Positions 1 to 10,580 of a stretch of DNA of 64,000 nucleotides are shown here, piece after piece; positions within the stretch are counted from its first letter, which is position 1, and each line of letters begins with the position of its first letter. The DNA lies in contig OX638379.1 of NCBI GenBank assembly GCA_951813605.1, forward strand, positions 940,471 through 1,004,470, written 5' to 3'. Both the position numbers and the translations under genes were made by a program. The stretch comes from an uncultured Bryobacterales bacterium (GTDB lineage Bacteria; Acidobacteriota; Terriglobia; Bryobacterales; UBA6623). Under the pieces are notes generated by a model. The model was not told the origin of the DNA. It saw nothing but the letters and a program-made list of their open reading frames with translations, and did no database searches.

Positions 1-1229
1 TCCAATTCATCGATCAGCCTCTGCACTTCCGCCTTGATCTCGAGTCCACTCATGGACCGGTTTGGACGGCGAACGAATACCGTTGCGACCAGCGGCACGG
101 GCAGGACCGGAATCATCGAGGCAATTGCCTCGAGAAGATGGTCCCCGAGCCTCTCTATCGCCTCGATGCGAGCGTCCGCGCCCAATACCCGAAAATCAAT
201 TCCGCGGGTACTGGCATAGGATCGCATTGAAACCGGAGTCCCGAAGTTCACACACGCGTATCCGAATCGGTACCAACGTTGCCTCACCATCAGGCTTAGA
301 TTGTGGCCGACCAATTTCAAGAAGGTGGCAATCACAAATCCCTTGCTACGCTCACTTGCGTTCGGGTCGAGTGTCCGAATCAGCGATCGATCTTCCAAGA
401 CTCGGTCGTAACTGATTCCAACTGGCACGAAAACGAGGTCGCGGTCCCCTTTTGGATCGAACGCGGACACCATGTAGCTGATCAAGCCGAGCTTGAGAGA
501 TTGCAACCGGCCATCACGGCTTAGCCTGCCCTCTGGATACATCGCCTGCACCACTCCGCCTTGGGTCGCCATCTGAACGTAACGTGCCAACACCTTTCGA
601 TAGAGAGTGTTTCGGGAGTTCCGGCGGACGAAATAGGCACCAAGCGACCTTATCAGCGTCTGTAACGGCCAGATCTTGGCCCATTCACCGACGGCATAGC
701 TGAGTGCCGTGCGACTGGCCGCCATGAACGCGACGATCAAGTAGTCCATGTTGCTCCGATGATTCATCACAAACACGACACTAGCGTTGGGCCCGATCTT
801 GCGAAAGCCAGCGTCGTCTGAATAACCCAAACGGATTCGGTATAACAGTTGCGCTATCCGTCGGGCGAAGTAATTGCCTAGTCGGAAATAAGCGTAAGCA
901 TTGAAAGATGGCACGATCTCGCGCGCGTAGCGCTTGACCTGTGCATGTAAGACTTGCCGTGGAATCTCCGAGTGTTCGGCCTGCAATTCGATAGCTTGCA
1001 TCACCTTCGGATCGGACGTCAATCGGTCAATTAGTATTCTTCTTTTGGTCAATTTAAAAGCTGGTATTTGAAATTGCAATCTCGTATTCAATTCATCGAC
1101 GACCCGATTGATTCGCCGTCTGAGAAACCATCTAGTGCTAGGGATCAGCAAGCGGTCGAGCAGAGCCCACATCACGAGTGCTGAGGCCAAATAGAAGAGC
1201 CACATAGGGACTGATATCGTTTCCGTCAT
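1..1229 (-). CDS. plsB: Glycerol-3-phosphate acyltransferase (PlsB-like), C-terminus cut by window edge
   Basis: Reading back from an ATG at 1229, an open frame of 409 codons runs off the left edge without a stop, so the gene is partial at its 3' end. The protein has the acyltransferase blocks of the PlsB/LPLAT family: NHRSNMDY (about 156-163, catalytic His-x4-Asp), GAYFVRR (197-203), YPEGRLSR (231-238) and VPVGIS (268-273). A hydrophobic segment at residues 9-30 could be a membrane anchor. PlsB moves an acyl chain to sn-1 of glycerol-3-phosphate at the inner membrane, the first step of phospholipid synthesis. The family is seen directly; use of glycerol-3-phosphate rather than another acceptor is inferred from the motif spelling. 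It is the only housekeeping-type gene in the window. No good Shine-Dalgarno precedes the ATG. Confidence 0.85.
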   Translation of the reverse strand, partial: MTETISVPMWLFYLASALVMWALLDRLLIPSTRWFLRRRINRVVDELNTRLQFQIPAFKLTKRRILIDRLTSDPKVMQAIELQAEHSEIPRQVLHAQVKRYAREIVPSFNAYAYFRLGNYFARRIAQLLYRIRLGYSDDAGFRKIGPNASVVFVMNHRSNMDYLIVAFMAASRTALSYAVGEWAKIWPLQTLIRSLGAYFVRRNSRNTLYRKVLARYVQMATQGGVVQAMYPEGRLSRDGRLQSLKLGLISYMVSAFDPKGDRDLVFVPVGISYDRVLEDRSLIRTLDPNASERSKGFVIATFLKLVGHNLSLMVRQRWYRFGYACVNFGTPVSMRSYASTRGIDFRVLGADARIEAIERLGDHLLEAIASMIPVLPVPLVATVFVRRPNRSMSGLEIKAEVQRLIDEL

Positions 1230-2152
1230 AGTAGGGCCGTTCTGAGTGAATCCAATGTTCTTGCGGGTTCTTCTAGGTGGTCCCCGTCCGATTTCGATGG
1301 GATCGTACCGAAGTGCGATTCTGCCGTGATCGAATCGCCACAAAGGTTTCTAGGGCGGCTGCCGGTCGGGAAGTCGTCTACTGTCCGCCGGGGCTCTCGA
1401 TACGGATCTAGGTCCATACTCTCCATCACCAGTTCGTCATCTATGGCCGGCACACTCAATCTAGGATTTGGCATGCCCCTGCGTAGCGTCGCATCGACGG
1501 CGTAGTTCTCGTGGACACATGTTCGTTCGGGAGGGGTGGACACCTCCCGGACACTCCTTGAGACGTGACGTTCGCTTGAGGTCCTCTTATAGGCGTCAGC
1601 TGGGGCGGGAAATGCTTTGTCGCCTGATCCCAGGTCTCTTGGAACCGACCTCCCTCCACGGCGATTCCATGTAACAAACCTTCTTTCTACCCAATCCTGG
1701 GCCAGCCTTTCGCGACCTTATTCTGGACCCCAAGGTGCCCTGCGCCAATTACTCCCCCAAGCGTTTTCGCAACTTTGCGAACGACTCCCACCCAGGCTTT
1801 GGAGTTCGTCCCACAGCGCCGCTCCTGCGTGGCGTTGGATTCCGTCACGAACCGGGTAGCCGAGCAGATTGGGGGCGGAGCCTCTTGGAGCCTGCCGATA
1901 GGACCGGATTGCTGCCAAGTGACAAGTTTGCAATAGGGTACCAGTGCGTAGAGCGAAACAGGTCGACTGATGATCCGGCGCCGTCCATCGGGTCCGGCCA
2001 GTGCGGGTGCATTTCGACCAGGAACTGAATTCCGAAGACGAATCCCATGTGTGGCTCTTCGAATCGCGTCTCGCCCAATCCCTCCACGCTTTCTCTTCTC
2101 GCATGGCGAGAAGTGCATGGATGAATTGTCCTTAGAGTATTGAACCCTGGAG
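1230..2152. other. Gene-poor interval, 0.9 kb
   Basis: Between plsB and the 3' end of the toroid-like gene. Several open frames of 80-185 codons overlap on both strands (for example near 1687-2104) but none gives a recognisable protein or a start with a ribosome binding site. They look like G+C-driven open frames or remnants of a decayed gene. Nothing further can be supported. Confidence 0.5.
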
Positions 2153-4009
2153 TTAACCTCCGTCGTCCCAGGGCTGAACAAGCTTTGGCGAACGAGCGTA
2201 GCGTCGCATTGCGAATTCAAGTTGCGCGCCTGCCCCCGGTCCAAGTTCTACTACCACGACACCGGATTCGATTCTCCGCGAGAAATCGTCCATGCGGATC
2301 GCCGTGAACTCGTGCTCGCGGTACCCGCCGGCTTGAACAATCAGCGTTCGCGGCTGGACTGGATCGAGATTGACCAACGTGACCGTCACTGAGTCTGCCG
2401 TCAGCCGCTCCACCAGTGCGGCCACGTCCGGAGGCAGTCCCGCGCGACGGCTTTCGGGATCGAAGTAGCGCAGCCGGGAATGAAGCGCCCACAGCTTGCC
2501 GCTCGAGAAGTAGCCGCCCATGGTTAGCTGAGTCAGGTGATCGGTTGCCACGGGCACGAGATTCAGCAGCCAATCGGCAAGCCTGGTATCGGGGCTCGTC
2601 GGATCGTTGCTGATCAATTCGACGCGCCTGCGAACGTAATCGAAATCTTGTTGCAGGGCGCGGACAGGGTAGTCCGGGTCAGACCCTTCCAAGAAGGCGA
2701 TCCAGCCCTCTTCCTTCGGAATCCGAGCGAGGTCGTCACGATCCATCGACCAGAGGTAGATCTCGGTCAAGCGGTCGAGGAACAAATTTGCCGTGTAATG
2801 GTAGAACTCTGGATCCCCCCCGAACTTGTACCCTCGGGGGTCGCCATACATTTGCGGGAGCATAGTGCGGCCATTGACGACGCGCTTGTGTTCGTAGAGG
2901 ATATCAAGCTGTCTCCGGAGAGCGTCGATGTACTTGGGATTGCCAGTCAGCAGGTATGCGTTCGAGAATCCAGGCCATGCGCCCGTGGCAACCATGTTGC
3001 GATGGGCGATCCGTTGCGTCTCCCCGTCGAAGATCGTGAAGTTCCACCCGTAAGTGCCTTTCCACCACTGACCGCCGTATTCGCCGCCCGGCTCGCCGCC
3101 TAGCCCGACATTCGTCGGGATCATGCCTCCGGTGCTCTCGGTGCGTTCGAGCCAAGCATTGATGTACTCGAGCACCCAATCCCGGTATTTGCTCTGGCCC
3201 GAGAGCATGAAAGCGTTCAAACCCAGCAGCGTGGCGCCCATGTTGAGTGGATGGTCGCCAACGGAATCGAGATACTCGTCGCAATGGGCCAGCATGCGCG
3301 GATACCACGCCTCCAAATCGAGCATGCGCCCGCGGCCGTAAGGGCTATGGAGGATGTGGAATCTCCCCGGAACCGGATCGCCTGCCCAGTCGTAGACCGT
3401 GGCCTTGCGGAGCATCGGGCCTAAGCTGCCTGTCCAGATGCTCTTGATCACTTTTCGGTCTGGATCGTAGTTGGGAGCCTCTGGATCGTGCCCGATGTAC
3501 ATCTCCGCGAATCGGCTCATCCTCTCGCGGAAGACCGGGTCATCAGGATCGGACAGCCCGTAGAGAAGAAATCCTCGCATGCCTTCGCCGGTATGAAACC
3601 AGTCCGATTGGGTGATGAACTCACGGTAGTAGGCACCGTTTTTCGCAAGTTCGGTCAGTTTCGTGCGTAGCTCTCCGTACTGGGCTAGATGGCCCTCAAG
3701 ACCCTTCCTGTAGAGCTCGAGGACGTTGTCATTGCCACCCAGCGCATGCAGCAGAGTCCAGTTGTAATAGGTCTCGATCGCGTCGTCTGGTCCGTCGAGC
3801 GTTCCCCACCGCGGCGTGTGGGGGAGGTAGCCTCGGCTGTCGATGTATTCCTTGGCGAACCGCTCAACGGCCCTCGAATTGGCTTCAAGCAGCGCCCGTT
3901 CCATGAGCGCCCATGCCGGGGGGGACATCGGAGTGTCGATTCGAATGACCGGCATTTCGGTGTGGGCCGAAATTGCGGTCAGCAGGACCAGCCAGATCAT
4001 CCGCAGCAT
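2153..4009 (-). CDS. Secreted (alpha/alpha)-toroid-like protein, function unknown, possibly glycan-active
   Basis: A protein of about 618 residues beginning with a Sec signal peptide (hydrophobic WLVLLTAISA, then mature start near residue 18). The ATG at 4009 was chosen because it sits directly before the signal peptide and 25 nt after the stop of the upstream enolase-family gene; an earlier in-frame start would overlap that gene. The body is rich in aromatic residues and helices (YYNWTLLHALGG, GQWWKGTYGWNF, PEFYHYTANLFLDRL), the look of incomplete (alpha/alpha) toroids found in heparinase-like lyases and some glycosidases. A C-terminal beta-rich section follows at about 540-610. I do not recognise a named family. 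Pairing with an enolase-superfamily enzyme suggests release or processing of a sugar or uronate, which is inference. Confidence 0.75.
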   Translation of the reverse strand: MLRMIWLVLLTAISAHTEMPVIRIDTPMSPPAWALMERALLEANSRAVERFAKEYIDSRGYLPHTPRWGTLDGPDDAIETYYNWTLLHALGGNDNVLELYRKGLEGHLAQYGELRTKLTELAKNGAYYREFITQSDWFHTGEGMRGFLLYGLSDPDDPVFRERMSRFAEMYIGHDPEAPNYDPDRKVIKSIWTGSLGPMLRKATVYDWAGDPVPGRFHILHSPYGRGRMLDLEAWYPRMLAHCDEYLDSVGDHPLNMGATLLGLNAFMLSGQSKYRDWVLEYINAWLERTESTGGMIPTNVGLGGEPGGEYGGQWWKGTYGWNFTIFDGETQRIAHRNMVATGAWPGFSNAYLLTGNPKYIDALRRQLDILYEHKRVVNGRTMLPQMYGDPRGYKFGGDPEFYHYTANLFLDRLTEIYLWSMDRDDLARIPKEEGWIAFLEGSDPDYPVRALQQDFDYVRRRVELISNDPTSPDTRLADWLLNLVPVATDHLTQLTMGGYFSSGKLWALHSRLRYFDPESRRAGLPPDVAALVERLTADSVTVTLVNLDPVQPRTLIVQAGGYREHEFTAIRMDDFSRRIESGVVVVELGPGAGAQLEFAMRRYARSPKLVQPWDDGG

Positions 4010-4034
4010 CGCGCCATGCCCAATCACGCTCCAA

Positions 4035-5180
4035 CTAGCCGATGCGGTACCGGTCGATCGCGTCCATGTCCAGCGAAACGCCGAGACCCGGGCTCGCCGG
4101 CACAGCATAGAAACCGTTCTCCATATTGAACGGCTCGACCATCAGGTCGTCCTCCAGAACGTGCGTGACGCTGATGGTGTAGGCGATGCCCGGGAAAGCC
4201 GCGGCTTGATGCGCTTGGAAAACCTGGTTCACACCGCTTGAGATGCTGTGCTCAACCCAAAGCGGGATTCGGGTCGCCTCTGCCATCAGAGCCCGTTGGA
4301 CGAGTGTCCGGCCCATTGGCTTGCCGACCACGAACGCATCGACAAGACCTTCGCTGATGAATGGCATCGGGTCGGCCGGAATATGCTCTGTGACTTGTAG
4401 GGCGCTCTTGCCTTTCAGCTGCCGATAGGCGTCAATCCGGTCTCGGGAGAAAGGGGATTCGATTGCGAAGTAGTGATGGAACTTGGAGAGTCTCTCTGAG
4501 AAGTGGAGCGTCCGTCCCACCGAACCCCACCATGCGTTGGCGTCAACCCAAACGCGCATGTCCTTGGGAATCACATCGCAGATCGCTTCTGCTTGGGCTA
4601 TGGGATCTTCCCATGGACGTGCCTTGACTTTGTGAACGCGGTAGCCGAGGTCCGCCCCGCGCTTTGCCTCGGCGGCCATGAGTTCCGGCGGGAAGCATTG
4701 GCTCCACCACGTCTGCTGGATGTGGGATTTGGTGCGCGATGCGAAAAGCTTCGCCACCGGAAGTTCGAGTGCCTTCCCGATCAGATCGTAGACTGCGACG
4801 AGAATGCCGCCAAGTCGATCATCGAGCAGATGGTCCCACGGCGTGCTGCCGACCATCGAGTCCAGAATCCTGCGGGCCGCTGCTGCCGGCATGTCGGCGT
4901 CTCCGATGCCGACCAAGCCCGCGTCGCTGAAGAGTCTCACGATGACGGGTTCGTAGTGCGTCTGGAAGCGCCCTTGGCGGAAGAAGCTTCGCTGCCAGGC
5001 CTCCCGAACCCTCTCGTCCATCGGGACCCGGGTCGTGACCAGCTCGTAGCGGGCGATCCTCTGTTTGGCTGAGCCGTGCAAGCGCGTCTTGAGTGCACCG
5101 GCAAGCGCGGCCGCCACGATGCTCCCGTCGCGTAGGAACCTGCGACGACTCAACGCAAGATCCTCATTTCGTCCCTGCAT
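4035..5180 (-). CDS. Tat-exported enolase-superfamily enzyme (mandelate racemase/muconate lactonizing type)
   Basis: About 381 residues. The N-terminus has a twin-arginine signal (SRRRFLRDGS) followed by a hydrophobic stretch, so the enzyme is predicted to be periplasmic. The barrel carries expected superfamily residues: KVK (Lys184/Lys186 from the ATG at 5180), an Asp in WVDANAWW (213), a Glu in AIESP (241) and a Glu in VTEHIP (265), the usual trio of Mg2+ ligands. Members abstract a proton alpha to a carboxylate, commonly dehydrating or racemising sugar acids; the substrate here is not evident. A GTG at 5201 is an alternative start. It lies 25 nt upstream of the toroid-like gene in the same direction and probably shares its transcript. 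Confidence 0.85.
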   Translation of the reverse strand: MQGRNEDLALSRRRFLRDGSIVAAALAGALKTRLHGSAKQRIARYELVTTRVPMDERVREAWQRSFFRQGRFQTHYEPVIVRLFSDAGLVGIGDADMPAAAARRILDSMVGSTPWDHLLDDRLGGILVAVYDLIGKALELPVAKLFASRTKSHIQQTWWSQCFPPELMAAEAKRGADLGYRVHKVKARPWEDPIAQAEAICDVIPKDMRVWVDANAWWGSVGRTLHFSERLSKFHHYFAIESPFSRDRIDAYRQLKGKSALQVTEHIPADPMPFISEGLVDAFVVGKPMGRTLVQRALMAEATRIPLWVEHSISSGVNQVFQAHQAAAFPGIAYTISVTHVLEDDLMVEPFNMENGFYAVPASPGLGVSLDMDAIDRYRIG

Positions 5181-5356
5181 GCAAGTCTCTGTGTGTTCCA
5201 CATTTTGCGCGCAGGCCGAAGCTAGGTGCGAGCCACCCGAAGATTCCGTTCAGCCGATCCATGCGCACCGATGTGCACCTCATTCGCGACCCTTTCGATC
5301 CCCCGCTGCGCGGGGCCTTGTCGGTCGGTGCAGCAGTTGTGTGCATCCCTCAGCCG

Positions 5357-6793
5357 TCAGGCGATGAGATCGTCGACCACGTGTCCGAATACGTCGGACA
5401 ACCTTACCTCGCGACCTCCGAATCGGTAGGTCAGCTTCTCGTGATCAACTCCCAGCACCCTCAGCACGGTCGCCCAAAGGTCGTAGACGCTCATCGAGTT
5501 CTCAGCCACATGGTACCCGTACTCGTCGGTGGCTCCGTAGGTAAACCCGGGCTTCGCTCCGCCCCCGGCGAGCCAGACGCTGAAGCCGAACGGGTTGTGG
5601 TCGCGGCCGTCCTTGCCCTGTCCGAACGGCGTCCGGCCGAACTCGCCCGCCCAGATGACGAGAGTCTCGTCCAGCAGCCCTCGAGATTTTAGGTCTTTGA
5701 GCAGGCCCGCGATCGGCTGGTCTACTTGCATCGCCATGTCGGTATGGCCCTCTTCCAGCTCGCCATGCTGGTCCCAGGGGTTGCCGACCTGGCCGGGCAC
5801 GCTGGGTCGCATGAGGCAGGTCAGTTCGATGAATCGCACCCCGCGTTCCACTAGCCGTCGCGCGAGCAGGCATTCCTTCCCGTAAGCAGCGGTTTCCGGG
5901 TTCGGCGAATCCATTCCGTACAGCTTCTTGGTCGCCTCTGTCTCGCCGCTGAGGTCTAGCAGGTCCGGCACCGCCGACTGCATGAGGTATGCCGTCTCGT
6001 AGTTTCGGATCGCCGCCTCGATTGCCGGCTCCTCGCTTCCAGCAGAAGCGAATCTCTTGTCGAGCGCATGGACCAGGTCGATTTTTTTTCTCTGGAGCGG
6101 ATCGGGGTCCGCCGGTCGGATGTTGTTCAGTGCTTCCTTCTCTTCCGGGTACAGGAACGACGCCTGATGCACCGCCGGGAGGAAGCCGTTGCCGTATATG
6201 CCGACGCCCCCCAACGGAACGCCGCCACTCGCCAGGACCACGAATCCGGGCAAGTTGTCGCTCTCGGAGCCAAGCCCGTAGGTGGTCCAGGCGCCCGCGC
6301 TGGGATGACCGAGGAAGGGGTGTCCAGTGTGTATGAAGTAGTTTGCTTGGGCATGCTCGTTGCCCTTGCTCGTCATGCTGCGGATGACGCAGAGGTCGTC
6401 AGCGCAGGACGCGACATGCGGGAACAATTCGCTGACTTCAATGCCGCTTTCGCCGTATCGCCCGAACTCCCAGGGGCTCGGCATGATGCCGGTGACATCG
6501 TTGAACATTGTCGGTTTCACTTCGACCGGCATCGGCTTGCCGGCCTCTTGTTTCAACCGTGGCTTCGGGTCGAAGGAATCAACGTGCGATACCCCGCCCG
6601 ACATGAAGCAGAAGATCACGCTGCTCGCTTTCGGAGGGAAGTCTAGAATGCGACCGTTCTTGAGCGATTGCCCCGCTGTGCTAGGTATCAGCGAGGACAG
6701 AGCGAGCGAGCCGAAGCCGGTGGAGCAGCTTGACAACATTTCCCGCCGCGAGAGCCGGTTCCGAATCAATGGCAGGTTTGGCACGGAAGTCAC
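5357..6793 (-). CDS. DUF1501 family exported protein (first copy)
   Basis: 478 residues. The preferred start is a GTG at 6793 because it overlaps the TGA of the upstream cytochrome gene as GTGA, a classic translational-coupling overlap. The N-terminus has a twin-arginine-like signal ([10 protein letters not shown]) and a short hydrophobic segment. Family blocks seen: [39 protein letters not shown] and YRFGG near the C-terminus. DUF1501 (Pfam PF07394) belongs to the alkaline-phosphatase-like fold, as do sulfatases, but lacks the C-x-P-x-R motif; its reaction is not established. Its invariable partner here is a PSCyt1/DUF1549/DUF1553 protein, so the two probably form one functional unit outside the cytoplasm. 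Confidence 0.92.
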   Translation of the reverse strand: MTSVPNLPLIRNRLSRREMLSSCSTGFGSLALSSLIPSTAGQSLKNGRILDFPPKASSVIFCFMSGGVSHVDSFDPKPRLKQEAGKPMPVEVKPTMFNDVTGIMPSPWEFGRYGESGIEVSELFPHVASCADDLCVIRSMTSKGNEHAQANYFIHTGHPFLGHPSAGAWTTYGLGSESDNLPGFVVLASGGVPLGGVGIYGNGFLPAVHQASFLYPEEKEALNNIRPADPDPLQRKKIDLVHALDKRFASAGSEEPAIEAAIRNYETAYLMQSAVPDLLDLSGETEATKKLYGMDSPNPETAAYGKECLLARRLVERGVRFIELTCLMRPSVPGQVGNPWDQHGELEEGHTDMAMQVDQPIAGLLKDLKSRGLLDETLVIWAGEFGRTPFGQGKDGRDHNPFGFSVWLAGGGAKPGFTYGATDEYGYHVAENSMSVYDLWATVLRVLGVDHEKLTYRFGGREVRLSDVFGHVVDDLIA

Positions 6794-9700
6794 CGAAGGT
6801 AGATGAATTGCTTGAGGTTGAACAGAGACTGGGCGAAGTCCTTCCAAAGGCTCTCGCTTCCCAGCCAGTCCACCTCGGGCAGATCGTGTTCTTCCGCGAA
6901 GGCAGCCAGGGATGTCACGAGCAAATCGAGTTCTTCCGTGTCCGGATTGCGCCCGATCGCGCGCCGGAACATTCGGGCGGCTCGGTCCCTCGGCGAAATG
7001 GCACCGTCCGCCAAGGTTCTATTCGCCCACCGAGCTGCTTGGCCGAACACGAACGGATCGTTCAGCATTGCGAGTGACTGGGCGGGGATGTTGGTGGTGT
7101 CCCTGCGTCCGCGGGTGGTGGACGGCTTAGGAGCGTCGAACACCTCGAGAAACGGATTCTGGGCGTTCCGCTTCACGGCCTGATAGACACTTCGGCGCCT
7201 CGCTCCGTCCAAGGGCCCCTTCGCCCCGCCACCCTCGGTCTTCCCCACGTAATACACATTGATGCTCGGGCCGTACATGGTTGGGTCCAAGTCGCCGGAT
7301 GTCTCCAAGATGGCGTCGCGGATCGATTCGGCTGGCAGGCGTCGAGCGTTCTGGTACTGCAAGAGCCGATTCTCGGGATCGTGGGCCCGCGCCTCAGGGG
7401 AGGATTCAGCGCTCATTTTGTAAGAGTTCGACGAGACGATATGCCGGATCATCTCCTTGATCGACCAGCTGCCTTCGATGAATCGCGCGGCTAGGAAGTC
7501 CAAGAGCTCAGGATGGGAGGGCCTGTCTCCGGTCACACCGAAATTGTCGACAGTGGAGACGATGCCCCGTCCGAATAGGTAGTGCCACAAGCGATTGACG
7601 AGGACCCGAGCAGTCAGTGGGTTCTCCTTGCTAGCGATAGCTTCGGCGAGTTCCAGCCGACCACTGCCCCCAGTGCGGAACGGCTCGCCTCCTAGGAACT
7701 CCAAGTAGCGGCGTTCCACCGGCTCCGCCGGCTTCTGATGGTCGCCTTTGACGAACAGCGGCTGGTTGAAACTTGTACCGGGCAGCACGCCCGGCGCCCG
7801 GCGCGGAATCGGTGCAGCCTTTTCGACTGCCCTGTATTCATTGACGGGGTCCCGCAAGTCCGCCAATTCGTTGAGACTCGACGGCATGAGGCCGGAACGG
7901 ACCAACGAGTCAAGGAAAGCCGTTTGCCTGTCGCCGAGAGCGCCGGCAGCCCACGCTTCGGCCGCTTTGCGGGCTAGGGCATCATAACGTTGCTCCAACT
8001 CCCGCAGCGTGGCTGGGGCCTCGCCCTCGAGCAGGTGCAGCATCGCGTCGTGCGTTGGACGGGGGCTTTCCTCCGTGTCATGGAAAACGACCTCGGAGAT
8101 GCTGAAGTTCGAGCGTCCGTCCTTTCGGGCGATGCGGTCGGGCTCCCGCTTGTTCTCTCGGAACGGCCTGGAACGATCTCCCAGTGTTTGCAGTTCAATA
8201 TGGGCCATCTGCCCTTTGCGATAGGCCGTGTCGAATCGTACCCAACCGGTGCGGTCTCCTGTCAGATCTTTGGCCGGATGGATGCCGCCGCCACCGATGG
8301 GGTAATTCTCGATCACCAGCTTGGCCGAAGCGAAGTTGCCTCCCGACACTCGCAGGCTGATGTAGTCGCTCGCAACCCGGAAGCGGGGCGACCCCAGAAT
8401 GCCGCCGTACTTCTGACTATCCAGTCCGGTGTGGATTCCGGCCGGCAGCAACCCGCTGACGATGCGGTCGCCTTCCGGCTCGACGCGGTACTCGCCAGTG
8501 CGCATCGGTTGGGTCGAAACGCCTGGACCGCTCGGGAACCAGGCTTGCGAGTGGCCGGATTCCGACAGATCCCAAGCGCTGCGGAATGTCGCGCCATTGA
8601 ATTCTCGGGCGTATTCGGACTTTTCCTGCCACTTCAGAACTAGCTCGCGCCATCTTTCGCGGAATCCAAGGTCGATGTCCGGCACGCGAAGTTCTTGCCA
8701 TGCCCGTAGCGGATCGTCCTCCCGCAGATCGTCACCCTTGAGTCTTGCCATGAGGGCCTGGAGTCTTGGATTGGGTTCCTCGCCGCCCTCTGATTCGGTC
8801 TTGGAGCCGGCTCCTTTTCCCAGTTCCGCGTCCGCTTCTGCTAGCAGCGAGGCCAAGGCTCCGTCGTGCTTGGCCCATGCCTCGGCAAGTTTGGATCGGA
8901 TCTGCTGGCGAAGTTGCTCGAGCCGGTCTTTGTCGGCTGCAAGCACCTTCGGCGAGTCGACTGTGACAAGTCCGGGCCTGCTGCTGGCGAGGATTCCGTA
9001 AATTGCATAGAAGTCCTTCTGCGTGATCGGATCGAATTTGTGATCGTGGCAGCGGGCGCACGAGACCGTCAGCCCCTGAAATGCCTTCGAAAGCACGTCG
9101 ATCTGGTTGTCGACGACCTTGACTTGATCATCGAGCGCATCGACGGGAACGTACCCGTACTCCACCATGCGAAGATTTCCCGGGCCGAACATCGACTCGT
9201 TAAGCCCGTCCTTCGAGTTGAGGCGCGGATTCCTCAGTAAGTCGCCGGCTAGGTACTCGCGGAGCATTTGGTTGTATGGCACGTCTTGGTTGAATGCTCG
9301 AATCAGGTAGTCCCGATACCTCCAGGCCATCGGCAACTCGAAATCGCCTTGGCTGCCGTGAGACTCGCAGTACCGGACCCAATCCATCCAGTGCCGGGCC
9401 CAATGTTCCCCGAAGCGTTTCGACTCGATCAGCCGGTCGACAAGATCTTGGTAGGCGGTTGGCGATTCGCTTTCAACGAACGCCTCGACCACCTCGGGTC
9501 GTGGCGGAAGTCCTGTCAAATCGAAGGCCAGCCGTCGAATCAGCCTTCTACGATTCGATTGCGATGCGGGGCGGAAGCCCTCGCCTTCCAACTTGGCGAG
9601 CACGAAGGCGTCGATTTCGTTCGCAACCCACGCTTGGTCCCGAACTTCCGGAGGGTTCGGATTCCGAACTGGGCGGAATGCCCAATGCTTTCGCGCCCCG

Positions 9701-10101
9701 CCCGCAGTAGATTCTCCGTCCGCCACCGTTGAGGGGGACGTTAGCCAAGTCGCCCCGTCCTTGATCCACTTCACGAAGTCGGCGATCTTCGGTTCAGCCA
9801 GCCTGCCTCCGAAAGGCATTTGAAGGCCGTCGTGTCGCAGTGCTCGCACCAGGAGGCTGGCTTCGGGATCGCCGGGCACGATTGCCGGCCCTCTGCCACC
9901 ACCTCGCATGGCCGCCCCCCTAGAATCGAGTCGCAGGCCTCCGTGTTGCGTCTCGGACGCATGGCAGCCCCAGCACTCGTTCGCCAAGATCGGACGCACA
10001 CGCTTTTCGAAGAATTCCGATGCCTCGTCGCCTGCAAGCGACGTCGGACCGAGATGCACGCAGAGCGCGACAATTGCCGCGCGTGGGATCATCGTTCGCA
10101 T
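6790..10101 (-). CDS. PSCyt1-DUF1549-DUF1553 c-type cytochrome protein (first copy)
   Basis: 1103 residues with a signal peptide ending near residue 24. Domain order: planctomycete-type cytochrome c domain (about 28-120) with heme site CWGCH at 43-47; DUF1549/PSCyt2 (about 145-365), which contains a second CxxCH, CARCH at 348-352, followed by DHKFDPI; a beta-rich insert (about 480-660); and DUF1553/PSD1 (about 800-1075) with [20 protein letters not shown]. The family is widespread in Planctomycetota, Verrucomicrobiota and some Acidobacteriota, is exported, and is thought to be redox-active; the substrate is unknown. It overlaps the downstream DUF1501 gene by 4 nt. A TATCAT hexamer ends 11 nt before the start, and a strongly A+T-rich leader lies further upstream. 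Confidence 0.93.
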   Translation of the reverse strand: MRTMIPRAAIVALCVHLGPTSLAGDEASEFFEKRVRPILANECWGCHASETQHGGLRLDSRGAAMRGGGRGPAIVPGDPEASLLVRALRHDGLQMPFGGRLAEPKIADFVKWIKDGATWLTSPSTVADGESTAGGARKHWAFRPVRNPNPPEVRDQAWVANEIDAFVLAKLEGEGFRPASQSNRRRLIRRLAFDLTGLPPRPEVVEAFVESESPTAYQDLVDRLIESKRFGEHWARHWMDWVRYCESHGSQGDFELPMAWRYRDYLIRAFNQDVPYNQMLREYLAGDLLRNPRLNSKDGLNESMFGPGNLRMVEYGYVPVDALDDQVKVVDNQIDVLSKAFQGLTVSCARCHDHKFDPITQKDFYAIYGILASSRPGLVTVDSPKVLAADKDRLEQLRQQIRSKLAEAWAKHDGALASLLAEADAELGKGAGSKTESEGGEEPNPRLQALMARLKGDDLREDDPLRAWQELRVPDIDLGFRERWRELVLKWQEKSEYAREFNGATFRSAWDLSESGHSQAWFPSGPGVSTQPMRTGEYRVEPEGDRIVSGLLPAGIHTGLDSQKYGGILGSPRFRVASDYISLRVSGGNFASAKLVIENYPIGGGGIHPAKDLTGDRTGWVRFDTAYRKGQMAHIELQTLGDRSRPFRENKREPDRIARKDGRSNFSISEVVFHDTEESPRPTHDAMLHLLEGEAPATLRELEQRYDALARKAAEAWAAGALGDRQTAFLDSLVRSGLMPSSLNELADLRDPVNEYRAVEKAAPIPRRAPGVLPGTSFNQPLFVKGDHQKPAEPVERRYLEFLGGEPFRTGGSGRLELAEAIASKENPLTARVLVNRLWHYLFGRGIVSTVDNFGVTGDRPSHPELLDFLAARFIEGSWSIKEMIRHIVSSNSYKMSAESSPEARAHDPENRLLQYQNARRLPAESIRDAILETSGDLDPTMYGPSINVYYVGKTEGGGAKGPLDGARRRSVYQAVKRNAQNPFLEVFDAPKPSTTRGRRDTTNIPAQSLAMLNDPFVFGQAARWANRTLADGAISPRDRAARMFRRAIGRNPDTEELDLLVTSLAAFAEEHDLPEVDWLGSESLWKDFAQSLFNLKQFIYLR

Positions 10102-10112
10102 CTAATGCCGCA

Positions 10113-10118
10113 ATGATA
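10113..10118 (-). promoter_or_regulatory. -10-like hexamer TATCAT, leaderless-type start
   Basis: On the minus strand TATCAT ends 11 nt before the ATG at 10101, so transcription would begin within a few bases of the start codon. No TTGACA-like -35 was found at normal spacing. Confidence 0.35.
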
Positions 10119-10149
10119 CACCCAAAGCGTCCGCTGGATTCCCGAATGC

Positions 10150-10164
10150 CTCAACTTGAGTCAA
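10150..10164. promoter_or_regulatory. Overlapping short palindromes upstream of cytochrome gene
   Basis: CTCAA-C-TTGAG (10150-10160) overlaps TTGA-G-TCAA (10156-10164). The pair lies about 50 nt upstream of the start at 10101 and could be an operator. Short palindromes arise by chance, so this is weak. Confidence 0.25.
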
Positions 10165-10580
10165 AGTATCGCCCAGCGGATGGGCACAGTAGAAAAGCCC
10201 GCTGATATGGGATATCGGTAACATTTCTAATCTGAATAGATCGATTGCCAAATGCAATTTCTTGTATGAATTTCAAGGTCTTATACATAATCAATATCAT
10301 GGAATTAGGATCTTGAGTGAATCAGATAATGACACAAAATCTATGTAAATTGAATATGAAACAATGTCTTTGATGTTACAAGAAATATACCCTGTTAGTA
10401 ATGCAGCTAAATTTGACATGTCCGATTGCCCCAAAGGGTTAAGCCTTACGAAACCTTTCATTGATTTGCTGTTGTACCAAGCTGAACGGCGGGTAATCCT
10501 TGCAAGACGCTGGCGACAAGAGCGTCGTCTTGGGTCGGGCCCCGGCGAATTCGCTCAGTTGCGGGTACGTGGTCGATGCC
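10165..10580. other. Intergenic interval with A+T-rich island
   Basis: Between the second DUF1501 stop and the first cytochrome gene. Positions 10201-10380 hold only about 54 G/C in 180 bases by hand count (30%), against clearly G+C-rich flanks. No convincing gene: a 75-codon open frame (10364-10591, plus) ends in a frame antisense to the DUF1501 gene and lacks recognisable sequence. It may be a promoter or regulatory region, or a remnant of foreign DNA. Confidence 0.6.
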
